DNA from: a virus | Direction: 5' to 3' (one strand) | Virus record (IMG/VR): IMGVR_UViG_3300046007_005762 | Location: 1 to 20,504 of that record | Length of the DNA: 20,504 bases | Part shown: in pieces, positions 12,234 through 20,504 of the stretch | Numbering within the stretch: position 1 is the stretch's first letter | Layout of the letters: every line of letters starts with the position of its first letter | The notes under the pieces: generated by a model | What the model was told of the DNA's origin: nothing | Databases searched by the model: none | What the model saw: only the letters and a program-made list of their open reading frames with translations | Program-made: the position numbers and the translations under genes

Positions 12234-14983
12234 ACAACGTAAGGCTTGTATGCGGTGGAGTATCGGTGGACCTGCCAAGTGATTTTGGAATCCTGATTAA
12301 CAAATCCATTGCCGATATTCGGGAACCCGAAAGCCGCTCATCGGATTGGTCAAAGACATTCACACTGCCCGGCACAAAGGCAAACAACAAGCTGTTTACC
12401 CACTTGTTTGATTTGAACTTAAGCATCCGCAATACATCGGCCACCAACTTCAACCCGGATTTCAACCCGAATCTCAAAGCCGATGCCATCCTGCAAGTGG
12501 ATGAGGTAACGCAAATACAAGGCTTTATCCGTTTGTTGGGTATAAAGGTCAATGATTTAAATCAAATAGAGTACGAATGCAGTATGCACGGGGAGTTGGC
12601 CGACCTATTTGCAAAGGTTGCCGATGCCAAACTTGCTGATTTGGACTTCACCGCCTACAATCACATCATAAGCGATACCAATATATTCAATAGTTGGGAC
12701 ACCTCGATAGTAAAAAACGGGTCATCTGGGTATGTAAACTTCAGCGGTGGCGCGCCAATTGGTGAGGGTTACGTTTACGGGTGGATAGATAACGGGCAAT
12801 ATGCCGATTATCACACACTTTATACTGATAATATGACCCCGTATTTGTACGCTAAAACTGTAGTAGATGCAATTTTTAGCGGTACTGGGTATTCATATAG
12901 CAGCGGTTCGTTTTTTAACACAGCGCAGTTCAAAAGATTGGTGGTTCCCTGCCCTACAAAAACACCGATATTAAGCGAACAAAATATATTAGATAGGCAA
13001 TTTCAAGCAAAATTCAGTGGTAGTGTAACATTTGGAAACACATCCACACAGATGCTTTTCCCTACCGAAATACTTGACCCATCAAACCAATGGAATACAG
13101 GCACATCCGAATTTACAAATGGCTTTTATTCTCAAGGTTATGATTTTACAATCTATTTAGATGGAAGCGCAACAGGGTTAACAGCAACAGCAGGGGCGCA
13201 AGATACCCTGTGGTTTAGATTATTTGTGAATGGCGTGGTTGTGCAGGAAAAAGGAGTTTGGACAACAAACACCGCAGCAGGCACAGCGACAATAAATGAC
13301 TATGTGCGTTTTCAAAATATCAAACTGCAAAAAAATGATGAAGTTGTTGTGCATTGGTATGGTGCAAGGCAGGGCGGTATCGGTGCATTTATTTCAGGCG
13401 CACAAGTAACCTTAACGGCCAATACATCGTTTTATAATTTTGTGGTTGAGAGTTCATACGCCTATGATGACACAATGGATTTCGGTGGATTTTTCACTGG
13501 CGTTGAAACCAAACAGCGTGAATTTATGCGGTGGATTTTCACCATGTTTAATCTGTACGTTGAAGCCACTGAAATTGATAAACAACTTGTTATCCTGCCC
13601 CGTGAAGATTTTTACACCACAACTGTAAGGGATTGGACAAAGAAACGTGACCTCTTGCAACCGCTTGAAATTACACCGATGGGAGAGTTGGATGCAGGTA
13701 GATATTTATTTACCTACAAAGACGGTGAGGATGAGGGCAATAAATACTACAAAGAGGATTACAGCCGTACGTATGGCGACCGCCAAATATTAGTGCAGAA
13801 TGACTTTGTAAAGGATGAAAAGAAAATTGAGATAGGATTTGTCCCGACCATCATTGTAAAGCCAGAACAAGAAACAGACAAGTATCTGCCAGAAATTGCA
13901 ACAAATGACGGCAAGACCAAATCCGGTGATTTAAGGATATTGCAATACAAGGCCAAAACCTGTGCAGGTTATTTGGTACGCAATGGCTCTTGGAGTTTCA
14001 ACCCACCAGCAGGAACGGTAAAAACTAAATATCCTTATATGGGACATTTGGATGACCCGTTGACCAGCAGCACAGATATAAACTTTGGGATGCCCCGTTT
14101 TATCGGATTGCCACCCGGCACAGCCGTTACAAACAACAACCTATTTAATGCCTATTGGTCAAAGTATTTGCAGGAAATCACCGACAAGGATAGCAAAATA
14201 GTTAAGGGTGCATTTTACCTGACCCCTGCCGATATGGAAAAGTTGTCATTTCGTGACTTGTACTTCTTTGATGGCAATTACTTCAGACTTAACAAGATTG
14301 AGGATTACGACCCTGTTAATCCATCGGTCAATATCTGTGAGTTTTTATTCCTTAAATCGGGCGTGACTTTCAGCGCAACCACTGGAAGCGTTGGCGGTGG
14401 TGGAACGCAAAGCGGTGGCGGTGGACAAACAGAATATGACCCAGAGGGTGGTGGAACTTCAAACAAAGTAATCAACCAACGTGGGTTTAATATTGGTCAA
14501 TTTAACCAAGCTGGTGATGGCGTAATCGTAGGTGACGCGGTAAGTAACTACGGCAGGGCAAACGCAGCCTTTGCCACAAGTGGCACAACTTTCCTGCCGG
14601 ATAGTGAGCGAAGCATTGTAATCGGTGAGGGTGTACAGAATGTTGGTAGTGATGAGGTATGGCTACAAGGCCACCTGATGACGCAAAACAACTTTAGCAC
14701 CAACCGCATTGTAAACGTGGTGGACAACTATACACCCAGCCTATACGATGATATATTGATTTGCACACTCACCACAAATTCGGTCATATCACTTCCACAA
14801 GCATCAACAGCAGCAAATAAGGCATACTATATTTTTAAGAACACATCGGCACACTCACTGACTATTGACGCATATGGTGATGAGTTAATCGATGACAGCG
14901 CAACCTATGCGCTCGCAACACATCACGAATGCGTACAGATTGTATGCGATGGGTCAAACTGGTACGTAATAAGCAAAAAATAA
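12230..14983 (+). CDS. Large tail-tip/receptor-binding fibre protein
   Basis: 917 residues. The N-terminal part (VRLVCGGVSVDLP, SSDWSKTFTLPGTKANN) is the sort of attachment domain found in Bacteroidetes-phage tail hub proteins. A beta-rich middle is followed by a glycine-rich hinge at about 719-745 (GGGG twice, GGG once). The C-terminal 150 residues (SIVIGEGVQNVG..., then VISLPQAS, YIFKNTS, LTIDAYGDELIDD, CDGSNWYVISKK) match the common fibre end domain that carries YY.I.N.....TI...G...I....Y.L and ..DG..WY. This part probably touches the host surface. Overlap ATGA with the preceding gene; the tape measure starts 1 base after its stop. Confidence 0.62.
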   Translation: MNNVRLVCGGVSVDLPSDFGILINKSIADIREPESRSSDWSKTFTLPGTKANNKLFTHLFDLNLSIRNTSATNFNPDFNPNLKADAILQVDEVTQIQGFIRLLGIKVNDLNQIEYECSMHGELADLFAKVADAKLADLDFTAYNHIISDTNIFNSWDTSIVKNGSSGYVNFSGGAPIGEGYVYGWIDNGQYADYHTLYTDNMTPYLYAKTVVDAIFSGTGYSYSSGSFFNTAQFKRLVVPCPTKTPILSEQNILDRQFQAKFSGSVTFGNTSTQMLFPTEILDPSNQWNTGTSEFTNGFYSQGYDFTIYLDGSATGLTATAGAQDTLWFRLFVNGVVVQEKGVWTTNTAAGTATINDYVRFQNIKLQKNDEVVVHWYGARQGGIGAFISGAQVTLTANTSFYNFVVESSYAYDDTMDFGGFFTGVETKQREFMRWIFTMFNLYVEATEIDKQLVILPREDFYTTTVRDWTKKRDLLQPLEITPMGELDAGRYLFTYKDGEDEGNKYYKEDYSRTYGDRQILVQNDFVKDEKKIEIGFVPTIIVKPEQETDKYLPEIATNDGKTKSGDLRILQYKAKTCAGYLVRNGSWSFNPPAGTVKTKYPYMGHLDDPLTSSTDINFGMPRFIGLPPGTAVTNNNLFNAYWSKYLQEITDKDSKIVKGAFYLTPADMEKLSFRDLYFFDGNYFRLNKIEDYDPVNPSVNICEFLFLKSGVTFSATTGSVGGGGTQSGGGGQTEYDPEGGGTSNKVINQRGFNIGQFNQAGDGVIVGDAVSNYGRANAAFATSGTTFLPDSERSIVIGEGVQNVGSDEVWLQGHLMTQNNFSTNRIVNVVDNYTPSLYDDILICTLTTNSVISLPQASTAANKAYYIFKNTSAHSLTIDAYGDELIDDSATYALATHHECVQIVCDGSNWYVISKK

Positions 14984-14984
14984 A

Positions 14985-16955
14985 ATGGCACAAACCACAG
15001 TAGCAATAAATTTAGAAGCCAAAACCAAAGGCACGGAAAGCGTAAAGTCGCTCAAAGCACAAATCAAGGAAGCTACCAACGAAGCAATTGCAATTGCAGC
15101 ACAATTTGGTGAATTTTCTGATGAAGCATTAACAGCAGCAAAAAGAGTTGCACAGCTGAAAGACCAAATGCAGGACTTTCAGCAGCGTTTACAAGCATTA
15201 AATCCTGATAAATTTGAGGCAATTGGTAAAATAATTGGCGGACTCGCAAACGGAATACAAGCAGCACAAGGTGCAATGGCTTTGTTTGGCAGTGAAAGTG
15301 AAGATGTGCAAAAGGCATTATTGCGCGTTCAGGGCGCAATGGCTTTAGCGCAAGGTATAAACGGTTTAATTGAAGCAAGAAAGCAATTAAGAGATTTTGG
15401 CAGGGATGCAGTTGAAACATTTAAAAAAATGACAACCGCTTCAAAAGTTTTTTTGGTTTCAGGAATAGGTTTACTTATTACCGCTATTTCAAATGCAATT
15501 ATTTATTGGGATGATTTAAAAGTTGCAATTGGTTTAGCAAACAAACAAATGGAATTTTCGGAAGAACAGATGATAAATATTTCCGAAAGTGCGGCCAAAC
15601 AAACAACCGAAGTTAATTTATTGACAAGGGCAGTTACAGACCAAAACAAAACTGAAGCAGAAAGAAGAAAAGCACTCGACCAATTAAAGGAAAAATATCC
15701 GACATATTTTGCCAATCTTACAACTGATATTAATGATACAACAAAACTTCTTGAACAAAAAGAAAAGTTAATCGATACCTTAATACGCGAAGCGCGTGTA
15801 AGGGCAGCACAAGAAGAAATTGAAAAGATAGCTGCTGAAAACATAGCTGAACGAACCAGACTCAATAAACAGTTAGCAGAAACGCAAGGACAAATAAATA
15901 CTTCTCTTGAAAAAGAATTTGCAAACATTCCAAAAGATATTGATGCAAAAAAATTGAGGTTGGCTAATGAAGAAGAATTTGATGCAGCACTAAAAAATAA
16001 TTCAAAAAGTTTAGAGGAGAGCAATAAACGTTTTGCACAAAGAGTACAACTTCAAAATAAAGTTGCAGAAATACAGCAAAAAATCAATGATTTAAATGCC
16101 AAAGAAAATGAAAAGGCAAAAGTTTATATTGGTGTAATAGATGAAGAAACTGCTGCAATTGAAAGAAATGGCGGAGCCAGTGAGGTTAAGGCTATTAAAG
16201 TTGAAAAAGCTGATAAAAAAGAAGAAGAGGTTAAAAAGAAAGCACTGACAAGGGAGCAGCTTTTCAACAAATTAATCAATGAAAGCGCAAAACAAAGAGA
16301 GGCAAACGATAAAACGATTGAAGAAGAGAACAAAAAAAGATTAGAGCAAAAGCAAAGAGTAGAAACAGCAATGCGTGAATATCGCATTGAAAAGGCTTTT
16401 GAAGAAGTTGAAATAAATAAAAAACTTGCTGCTGAACAAATTGAACTTGAAAAACAAAAAGCAGAGGCCATTAAACAAGCACAACAACAAAGCATTCAAT
16501 TGACTGCTCAAGGCTTTGCAAGTATTGCGGAACTTGCTGATGCGTTTGCAGGCAAGTCCGAAGAGCAACAGCGTAAAGCGTTTGAAATAAAAAAACAAGC
16601 CTCAATTGCTCAAGCTATTGTTGAGACAATAGGCGCTGCACAATCAGCATATGCATCACAAATGGCCATTAAAACACCTGATGCTCCTATTCGTGCTGCG
16701 GTTGCTGCTGCTCTTGCGCTTGCTGCTGGTGTTGCGCGTGTACGTAAAATAGAACAAACTCCGTTTGAAGCTAAAGGAGTTGATACCGCAGGCGGTGGCG
16801 CAACACCACCAGCACCAACATTCACACCCATAACTGGCGGTACTCTTCCTGATGAACAACAATTTGGTGGCATGGGGCGTGTGTACGTGCTTGAGGGTGA
16901 CATCACCAAAACCCAAACCCGTGTGCGCAGGTTAAGAAATACCAGTGTTGTATAA
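14985..16955 (+). CDS. Tail tape measure protein
   Basis: 656 residues. A helical N-terminus (VKSLKAQIKEATNEAIAIAA) is followed by a hydrophobic segment at about 153-173 (VFLVSGIGLLITAISNAIIYW), a long charged coiled-coil region (about 190-500, rich in Lys, Glu, Gln) and a C-terminal alanine-rich helix ending in GGMGRVYVLEGDITK. This is the usual make-up of Bacteroidetes-phage tape measures. If the usual length rule of about 0.15 nm per residue holds, the tail is near 100 nm. The gene is AT-richer than its neighbours: a 120-base sample (15541-15660) has 44 G+C, against 59 in a sample of the capsid gene (18841-18960). Confidence 0.78.
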   Translation: MAQTTVAINLEAKTKGTESVKSLKAQIKEATNEAIAIAAQFGEFSDEALTAAKRVAQLKDQMQDFQQRLQALNPDKFEAIGKIIGGLANGIQAAQGAMALFGSESEDVQKALLRVQGAMALAQGINGLIEARKQLRDFGRDAVETFKKMTTASKVFLVSGIGLLITAISNAIIYWDDLKVAIGLANKQMEFSEEQMINISESAAKQTTEVNLLTRAVTDQNKTEAERRKALDQLKEKYPTYFANLTTDINDTTKLLEQKEKLIDTLIREARVRAAQEEIEKIAAENIAERTRLNKQLAETQGQINTSLEKEFANIPKDIDAKKLRLANEEEFDAALKNNSKSLEESNKRFAQRVQLQNKVAEIQQKINDLNAKENEKAKVYIGVIDEETAAIERNGGASEVKAIKVEKADKKEEEVKKKALTREQLFNKLINESAKQREANDKTIEEENKKRLEQKQRVETAMREYRIEKAFEEVEINKKLAAEQIELEKQKAEAIKQAQQQSIQLTAQGFASIAELADAFAGKSEEQQRKAFEIKKQASIAQAIVETIGAAQSAYASQMAIKTPDAPIRAAVAAALALAAGVARVRKIEQTPFEAKGVDTAGGGATPPAPTFTPITGGTLPDEQQFGGMGRVYVLEGDITKTQTRVRRLRNTSVV

Positions 16956-16958
16956 ACC

Positions 16959-16966
16959 TACTTTTA
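16959..16966 (+). promoter_or_regulatory. TACTTTTA motif (instance 3)
   Basis: Lies in the 16-base gap between tape measure and protease, 13 bases from its first T to the ATG at 16972. Confidence 0.4.
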
Positions 16967-16971
16967 AAGAT

Positions 16972-17979
16972 ATGGAATTGCCCGTTTATAAAATTGTAGT
17001 TAATGAGGATGATGACACTGGGGTTGACTTCGTGTCGCTTGTTGACCGTCCTGCCATACAAAAAGATTTTATGCTGTTTAATCAGCAGTTCGTGGAACCC
17101 GGCGCAAAGGAAAGTGAAGATGAATTTATAAGCAGGTGCATTCCATATATGATAGGAGAGGGAATGGAACAAGAGCAGGCCGCTGCCGTGTGTTATTCAA
17201 AATGGGAAAGCCGCAAAGAATTTGAAAGCTATGATGATTACCCCGAAGCCGCCAAAGAAAATGCAAAGGTTGCCCTGCGATGGGCAGAGGAAAACGGCTG
17301 GGGTGATTGCGGCACTCCCGTTGGCAAGATACGTGCAAATCAATTGGCAAATGGCGAAGCCATAACCCGTGAAACCATTGCACGAATGGCTGGATTTGAA
17401 CGCCACAGACAAAACAGCACAAAAGAACTTGGTGATGGATGCGGTCGGCTGATGTGGTTAGCGTGGGGTGGTGATGAGGGCATCGCATGGGCGCAAAGAA
17501 AATTACAGCAAATCGACATGAAACAAGCGTACAGCGTGCAGGATGAGGAGAAACGTATTGTCACCGGGCCAGCCATGTTGTCCGATTTTCCAATATACAG
17601 ATACGATGACGTGCGTGGTGAGTATTATGTGACCTTTGATGCACCCACCATTTGGACTATTGCAAAGAAATTTGTACGCAAGAACTTCTATAAGGCGGTA
17701 AATACCGACCATGAAACCCCAGTTGACAGCGGTGTGCATATGATTGAAAGCTATTTCATTGACCGTGATCGTGGTGTGATGCCACCAAAAGGATATGAAG
17801 ATGCAAAAGATGGCAGCTGGTTTCTTACCTACCTTGTGGACAATGACGAATTGTGGGCAAAGGTTAAGGCTGGCGAGTGGAAAGGGTTTTCAGTTGAGGG
17901 CTTTTTCGATATGGAACAGCAAGATGAGGTTGTTACCCTTATGCGTGAAATAGCCACGATGCTGAAAAATTTTGCATAG
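16972..17979 (+). CDS. XkdF-type prohead protease with inserted domains
   Basis: 335 residues from the ATG at 16972; a GTG at 16945 would overlap the tape measure end and precede the TACTTTTA motif. Residues 1-37 (ELPVYKIVV.., VSLVDRPAIQKDF) are the first strand of XkdF-like capsid proteases. Residues 190-318 hold the catalytic part: KRIVTGPAMLSDFPIYR, then His247 (NTDHETP), Glu259 (MIESYF) and Ser307 (WKGFSVEGFF), a likely triad. Between them, about 48-182, sit two inserted pieces: ISRCIPYMIGEG with AAAVCYSKWE, and YPEAAKENAK, CGTPVG, RANQLA, RHRQNS, GGDEGIAWAQRKL. Cleaves scaffold and capsid during maturation; it directly precedes the scaffold and capsid genes. Confidence 0.78.
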   Translation: MELPVYKIVVNEDDDTGVDFVSLVDRPAIQKDFMLFNQQFVEPGAKESEDEFISRCIPYMIGEGMEQEQAAAVCYSKWESRKEFESYDDYPEAAKENAKVALRWAEENGWGDCGTPVGKIRANQLANGEAITRETIARMAGFERHRQNSTKELGDGCGRLMWLAWGGDEGIAWAQRKLQQIDMKQAYSVQDEEKRIVTGPAMLSDFPIYRYDDVRGEYYVTFDAPTIWTIAKKFVRKNFYKAVNTDHETPVDSGVHMIESYFIDRDRGVMPPKGYEDAKDGSWFLTYLVDNDELWAKVKAGEWKGFSVEGFFDMEQQDEVVTLMREIATMLKNFA

Positions 17980-18000
17980 GTTTTTGGTCTTGTACCTTTT
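17971..18000 (+). promoter_or_regulatory. Candidate late promoter TTTG-18-TACCTTTT (instance 4)
   Basis: TTTG (17971-17974), 18 bases, TACCTTTT (17993-18000), and ATG at 18006, 13 bases from the first T of the motif. One of two instances that also have a -33-like TTTG. Confidence 0.5.
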
Positions 18001-18005
18001 AGGAT

Positions 18006-18578
18006 ATGGATTTCAAAACAGAACTTTCAGAAATGAAGAGCGGACTTGCGGCTTTTATGGCCGAAGTTAAGCAGCGTTTTAGCGAAGTTCCTGCTGAACC
18101 CGTTGAAGCCGCGTTTGGTGAGTTGACTTTGGTTGACGGCACAATCGTAGTATTTGACGGTGAAGAATTGAATGCTGGCAGTATGCTGTCAGTAAAAACC
18201 GAAGAGGGTATCGTACCTGCTCCTGATGGGGTTCACGAAACTACCGACGGACTGCTTGTAACTACCAAAGACGGAGTTGTTGAACTTATCGAAGAGAAAG
18301 CAATGCCCGTTGAGGAAGTTGAGGTTGAAAATCAATTCGCAAGCTTGGAACAATTTGACGCTCTGCGTGCCGCCAATGAGGAACTGGCTGCTAAAATAGC
18401 CACCCTCGAAAACGCCCTTATCAATGTGTTGGGCAAAGTAGAAGAAACTTTCAGCGTGTTTGAAAAGTTTGCATCTGCTACACCTGAGCCAGCTAAAAAA
18501 CCCTTTGGTTCAGTAAACAAAAAAAATGAAGAAATTTTTAAGGGTTTTGTTTCAGCATTAAACAAAATTAAAAACTAA
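18006..18578 (+). CDS. Probable capsid scaffold protein
   Basis: 190 residues, acidic and mostly helical at both ends. The helical N-terminus (MDFKTELSEMKSGLAAFMAEVKQ), a beta-like centre with VDGTIVVFDGEELNAG and GLLVTTKDGVVELIE, and a coiled C-terminal segment (QFDALRAANEELAAKIATLENAL) ending in a basic tail (KKNEEIFKGFVSALNKIKN) is a layout typical of scaffold or head-assembly proteins. It lies between the protease and the capsid gene, where scaffold is usual, 5 bases before the latter. It should be a substrate of the protease. The VDGT..FDG segment could instead be a decoration-like domain. Confidence 0.6.
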   Translation: MDFKTELSEMKSGLAAFMAEVKQRFSEVPAEPVEAAFGELTLVDGTIVVFDGEELNAGSMLSVKTEEGIVPAPDGVHETTDGLLVTTKDGVVELIEEKAMPVEEVEVENQFASLEQFDALRAANEELAAKIATLENALINVLGKVEETFSVFEKFASATPEPAKKPFGSVNKKNEEIFKGFVSALNKIKN

Positions 18579-18583
18579 TAATC

Positions 18584-19531
18584 ATGGCATTTGACGTAAC
18601 TGGTTTAAGTAACTACACCAAAGAGGAGAGCCTTACGCTCCTGACCAAAGCTATGTTCACAGGCAAGACAGCATCTCTGCTGAATGCCGCCGGACAAGTT
18701 CTCCCTAACATTAAAAGCTCCGAAATTCTGCCTCTGCTGTATTCGGATGTTTATTTTCAAGCCGACAGCTGTTCTTATCAGTCAAGCGGAAACACCACTC
18801 TTTCAAAGCGTACTTTGACCGTAGGTAAAGTAAAGGTTCAAGAGACCCTTTGCCCTAAAGACCTCGAAACCAAATACACGCAGAAAGCTTTGAACGCTGG
18901 CGAAGCCATCGACATGGGTGTTTTCACCGAGCAGATTGGTAACGAAAAAGCTGCTAAGATTGCCGAAGCTATCGAAACTGCTATTTGGCAGGGTGACACC
19001 ACTGGTGGAACTGGAAACAACGCTTACTGGGATGGTTTCTTGACTATTCTTGGTGACTTGGGTTTCGGTGGTGCTGGTGACCCTATCAAAGGTAACGTGG
19101 GCGACGCTTACACCTCAATCACTGCTTCAAACATCGATGACATCATCGGTACTATTTACAGCGTTATACCTGCCGAACTGTTGGGTAAGCCTGATTTGTT
19201 CATCGGTATGGGTGTTGATACTTTCCGCAAATACCGCCAATGGCTGGTAGGTGCTAACCTTTACCACTACCCTGCTAACGAAGTAGCTGAAATGGAAATC
19301 ATTGACCCTGTAACTGGCATCAAGATTTACGGTCTGCACGGTATGAACGGCACTAACAAAATCGTTGCTGGTCTATGGAGCAATTTCTTCTTGGGTACGG
19401 ATTTATTCGACGAAGAAAGTGATTACAGCTTCATTTTCAATCCATTTGAGCGGCGCGTACAATTCCACGCTGCCTTTAAATACGGGGTTCAGCTGGCCTA
19501 TTGCGACCAAATTGTGTATTTCTCTCTGTAA
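18584..19531 (+). CDS. Major capsid protein (HK97-fold expected)
   Basis: 315 residues. The pattern of an N-terminal helical arm (YTKEESLTLLTKAMFTGKTASLL), a segment with QSSGNTTLSKRTLTVGKVKVQETLCPKDLE, a long acidic helix (IGNEKAAKIAEAIETAIWQG), GTGNNAYWDGFLTIL, and a C-terminal PDLFIGMGVDTFRKYR with EVAEMEIIDPVTGIKIYG and KIVAGLW suits HK97-type capsids of Bacteroidetes phages. It has higher G+C and more C-ending codons than the tape measure, as for a highly expressed gene. A strong hairpin with T-rich tail follows, so its message can be separated. Position after protease and scaffold supports the assignment. Confidence 0.78.
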   Translation: MAFDVTGLSNYTKEESLTLLTKAMFTGKTASLLNAAGQVLPNIKSSEILPLLYSDVYFQADSCSYQSSGNTTLSKRTLTVGKVKVQETLCPKDLETKYTQKALNAGEAIDMGVFTEQIGNEKAAKIAEAIETAIWQGDTTGGTGNNAYWDGFLTILGDLGFGGAGDPIKGNVGDAYTSITASNIDDIIGTIYSVIPAELLGKPDLFIGMGVDTFRKYRQWLVGANLYHYPANEVAEMEIIDPVTGIKIYGLHGMNGTNKIVAGLWSNFFLGTDLFDEESDYSFIFNPFERRVQFHAAFKYGVQLAYCDQIVYFSL

Positions 19532-19566
19532 CCATTAAGTAAGTTACCGAATAGTAAGTTTAACCC

Positions 19567-19602
19567 GGGGGGTGGGGATACAACCTCACCCCCTTTAATT
19601 TT
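19567..19602 (+). terminator. Terminator after the capsid gene
   Basis: GGGGGTGGG (19568-19576) pairs with CTCACCCCC (19585-19593) over 9 bp with one G-U, followed by TTTAATTTT. It can end or attenuate the capsid transcript. The 82-base gap between genes also has three GTAAG/TAAGT-like words before the hairpin, without a clear role. Confidence 0.7.
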
Positions 19603-19613
19603 AAAATAAAAAT

Positions 19614-20132
19614 ATGGCTTGTGTATTAACCACCGGATTTACCCTCGATTGCAAAACCGCATCGGCTGGTATAAAGACAATTTGGCTCGTTGAATTTGAC
19701 GCCAAATCTACCCTCACAAAATCAAGCGGCGAAGTTTCCGCACACACCTTGTCAGGTGGCAAATCTTACTTCAAATATGAATTGGAGAAAGAAACTGCCA
19801 GCATGACTTGGCGCACTATTCCCTCAACTGAGAACGGCACTGTATTTTACGAAGCCGACCTCGTAGCACGTCTGCACAAAGTAACTACCGCACAGCGTAA
19901 CGAAATCAAGTTGCTGGCTCAAAACCGTATGCTTGCCATTGCCCTCGATGCAAGTGGCGACTACTGGTTGTTGGGTGCTGATTATGGTGTTCAGTTGCAG
20001 CAGAGCGAAACCAACTTCGGTCAGGCGTTTGGTGACTTCAAAGGTCACGTTTTAAATTTCCTGCACAAAGAGACGGACTTGCCTTTGAAAGTTCAATCCG
20101 CTGTTGTAACTTCGCTGGGTCTTGGTTCGTAA
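19614..20132 (+). CDS. Structural protein, possibly major tail tube
   Basis: 172 residues. MACVLTTGFTLDCKTASAGIKTIWLVEFD opens with a short strand and a cysteine pair; the rest is rich in beta-like stretches (SYFKYELEKETASMTWRTI, GTVFYEADL, YWLLGADYGVQLQQ) with a helical loop (VTTAQRNEIKLLAQ). Length and pattern fit tail-tube or head decoration/stopper proteins of Bacteroidetes phages; I cannot separate these by eye. It stands as a single gene between two terminators, which suits an abundant virion protein. Confidence 0.5.
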   Translation: MACVLTTGFTLDCKTASAGIKTIWLVEFDAKSTLTKSSGEVSAHTLSGGKSYFKYELEKETASMTWRTIPSTENGTVFYEADLVARLHKVTTAQRNEIKLLAQNRMLAIALDASGDYWLLGADYGVQLQQSETNFGQAFGDFKGHVLNFLHKETDLPLKVQSAVVTSLGLGS

Positions 20133-20152
20133 TTGATTTGAGTGTTTCATGC

Positions 20153-20184
20153 AAAGGGGGCTGCCATTTGGTAGCCCTTTTTGT
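20153..20184 (+). terminator. Terminator after the 19614 gene
   Basis: AAAGGGGGCTGCC (20153-20165), loop ATTT, GGTAGCCCTTTTT (20170-20182): a 13-bp stem with G-U pairs ending in five T. Confidence 0.85.
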
Positions 20185-20209
20185 TTAACATCAAAAGTAT
20201 CTACTTTTA
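20180..20209 (+). promoter_or_regulatory. Candidate late promoter TTTG-18-TACTTTTA (instance 5)
   Basis: TTTG (20180-20183) inside the terminator tail, 18 bases, TACTTTTA (20202-20209), ATG at 20217, 15 bases from the first T. Lying just after a strong terminator, it must restart transcription if the next gene is to be expressed well. Confidence 0.5.
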
Positions 20210-20216
20210 TGGGTAG

Positions 20217-20504
20217 ATGTTGTACATCACAAAAGGCGGCACACCGGAACTGATAATCACGGGCAAAGAGAAAGTAACAATTTCTCCCGTGTATTACCTA
20301 TTGGTGTTCGAGAGCGAAATGTCGCAAGAAAGAAAGGCATTTATCGTGTCCGATACAAGCACAGCACCTAACAGATATCAGTTATTTTCATTTGTAGAGG
20401 GTAGTAGCACAGCCAAAACACTTGCCGTAGGTACTCATTATTGGTCACTATACGCACAGACAAGCCCGACCAACACAAATTATCTGCTGGCAAACGAAGA
20501 GATT
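20217..20504 (+). CDS. Structural-region protein, N-terminal 96 residues, cut by window edge
   Basis: Starts MLYITKGGTPELIITGKEKV and continues in frame to the last base. Beta-strand-rich with no cysteines; VYYLLVFESEM, RYQLFSFVEG and YWSLYAQTSP suggest alternating strands, as in small Ig-like or neck/decoration proteins following the tail tube. No family recognised. It lies under its own candidate promoter after a terminator. The C-terminal part is outside the window. Confidence 0.65.
   Translation, partial: MLYITKGGTPELIITGKEKVTISPVYYLLVFESEMSQERKAFIVSDTSTAPNRYQLFSFVEGSSTAKTLAVGTHYWSLYAQTSPTNTNYLLANEEI

Overview
This window is part of a tailed, probably siphovirus-type, double-stranded DNA phage or prophage of a Bacteroidetes host. 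The host assignment rests on three observations. Several promoters fit the Bacteroidetes -33 TTG / -7 TAnnTTTG pattern with about 19 bases between. Start codons mostly lack Shine-Dalgarno sequences. Several structural proteins look like families I know from Bacteroidetes phages. There is no integrase, no host gene and no contractile sheath gene in view, so whether this is a free phage or a prophage cannot be decided. All family assignments come from reading motifs, not from searches.

Layout. Positions 1-2973 read leftward and form a replication module: a bifunctional primase-helicase that runs off the left edge, a winged-helix replication initiator with five 11-bp tandem repeats inside it (a candidate origin), and three small proteins. 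Positions 2971-3420 are a control region. It holds a 77-bp promoter-bearing direct repeat, a 290-base segment enclosed by a perfect 12-bp inverted repeat (candidate structured RNA or leader), and a perfect DnaA box. From 3463 everything reads rightward: HNH nuclease, a sigma-70-like protein, small membrane proteins, a cluster of two glycosyltransferases and one methyltransferase, a ParB-like protein, a small-terminase-like protein, and the large terminase (8150-9337).

The structural part follows: a probable tail-assembly chaperone with a T TTT TTT slip site (-1 frameshift product of 264 residues), a promoter-to-terminator small RNA, a tRNA-like element with a 47-nt anticodon loop, a gp10-like neck/tail completion protein, two tail-tip/fibre proteins, the tape measure, an XkdF-type prohead protease carrying inserted domains, a scaffold-like protein, the major capsid protein, a probable tail-tube or other structural protein, and the start of another protein at the right edge. 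No portal gene was recognised.

How it may work together. The leftward promoters would drive early replication genes. The 3714 protein resembles a sigma factor, and a different motif, TACTTTTA or TACCTTTT, recurs 11-15 bases before start codons at five places, all in the structural region and twice just after terminators. I infer a late-promoter class, possibly served by the phage sigma-like protein.
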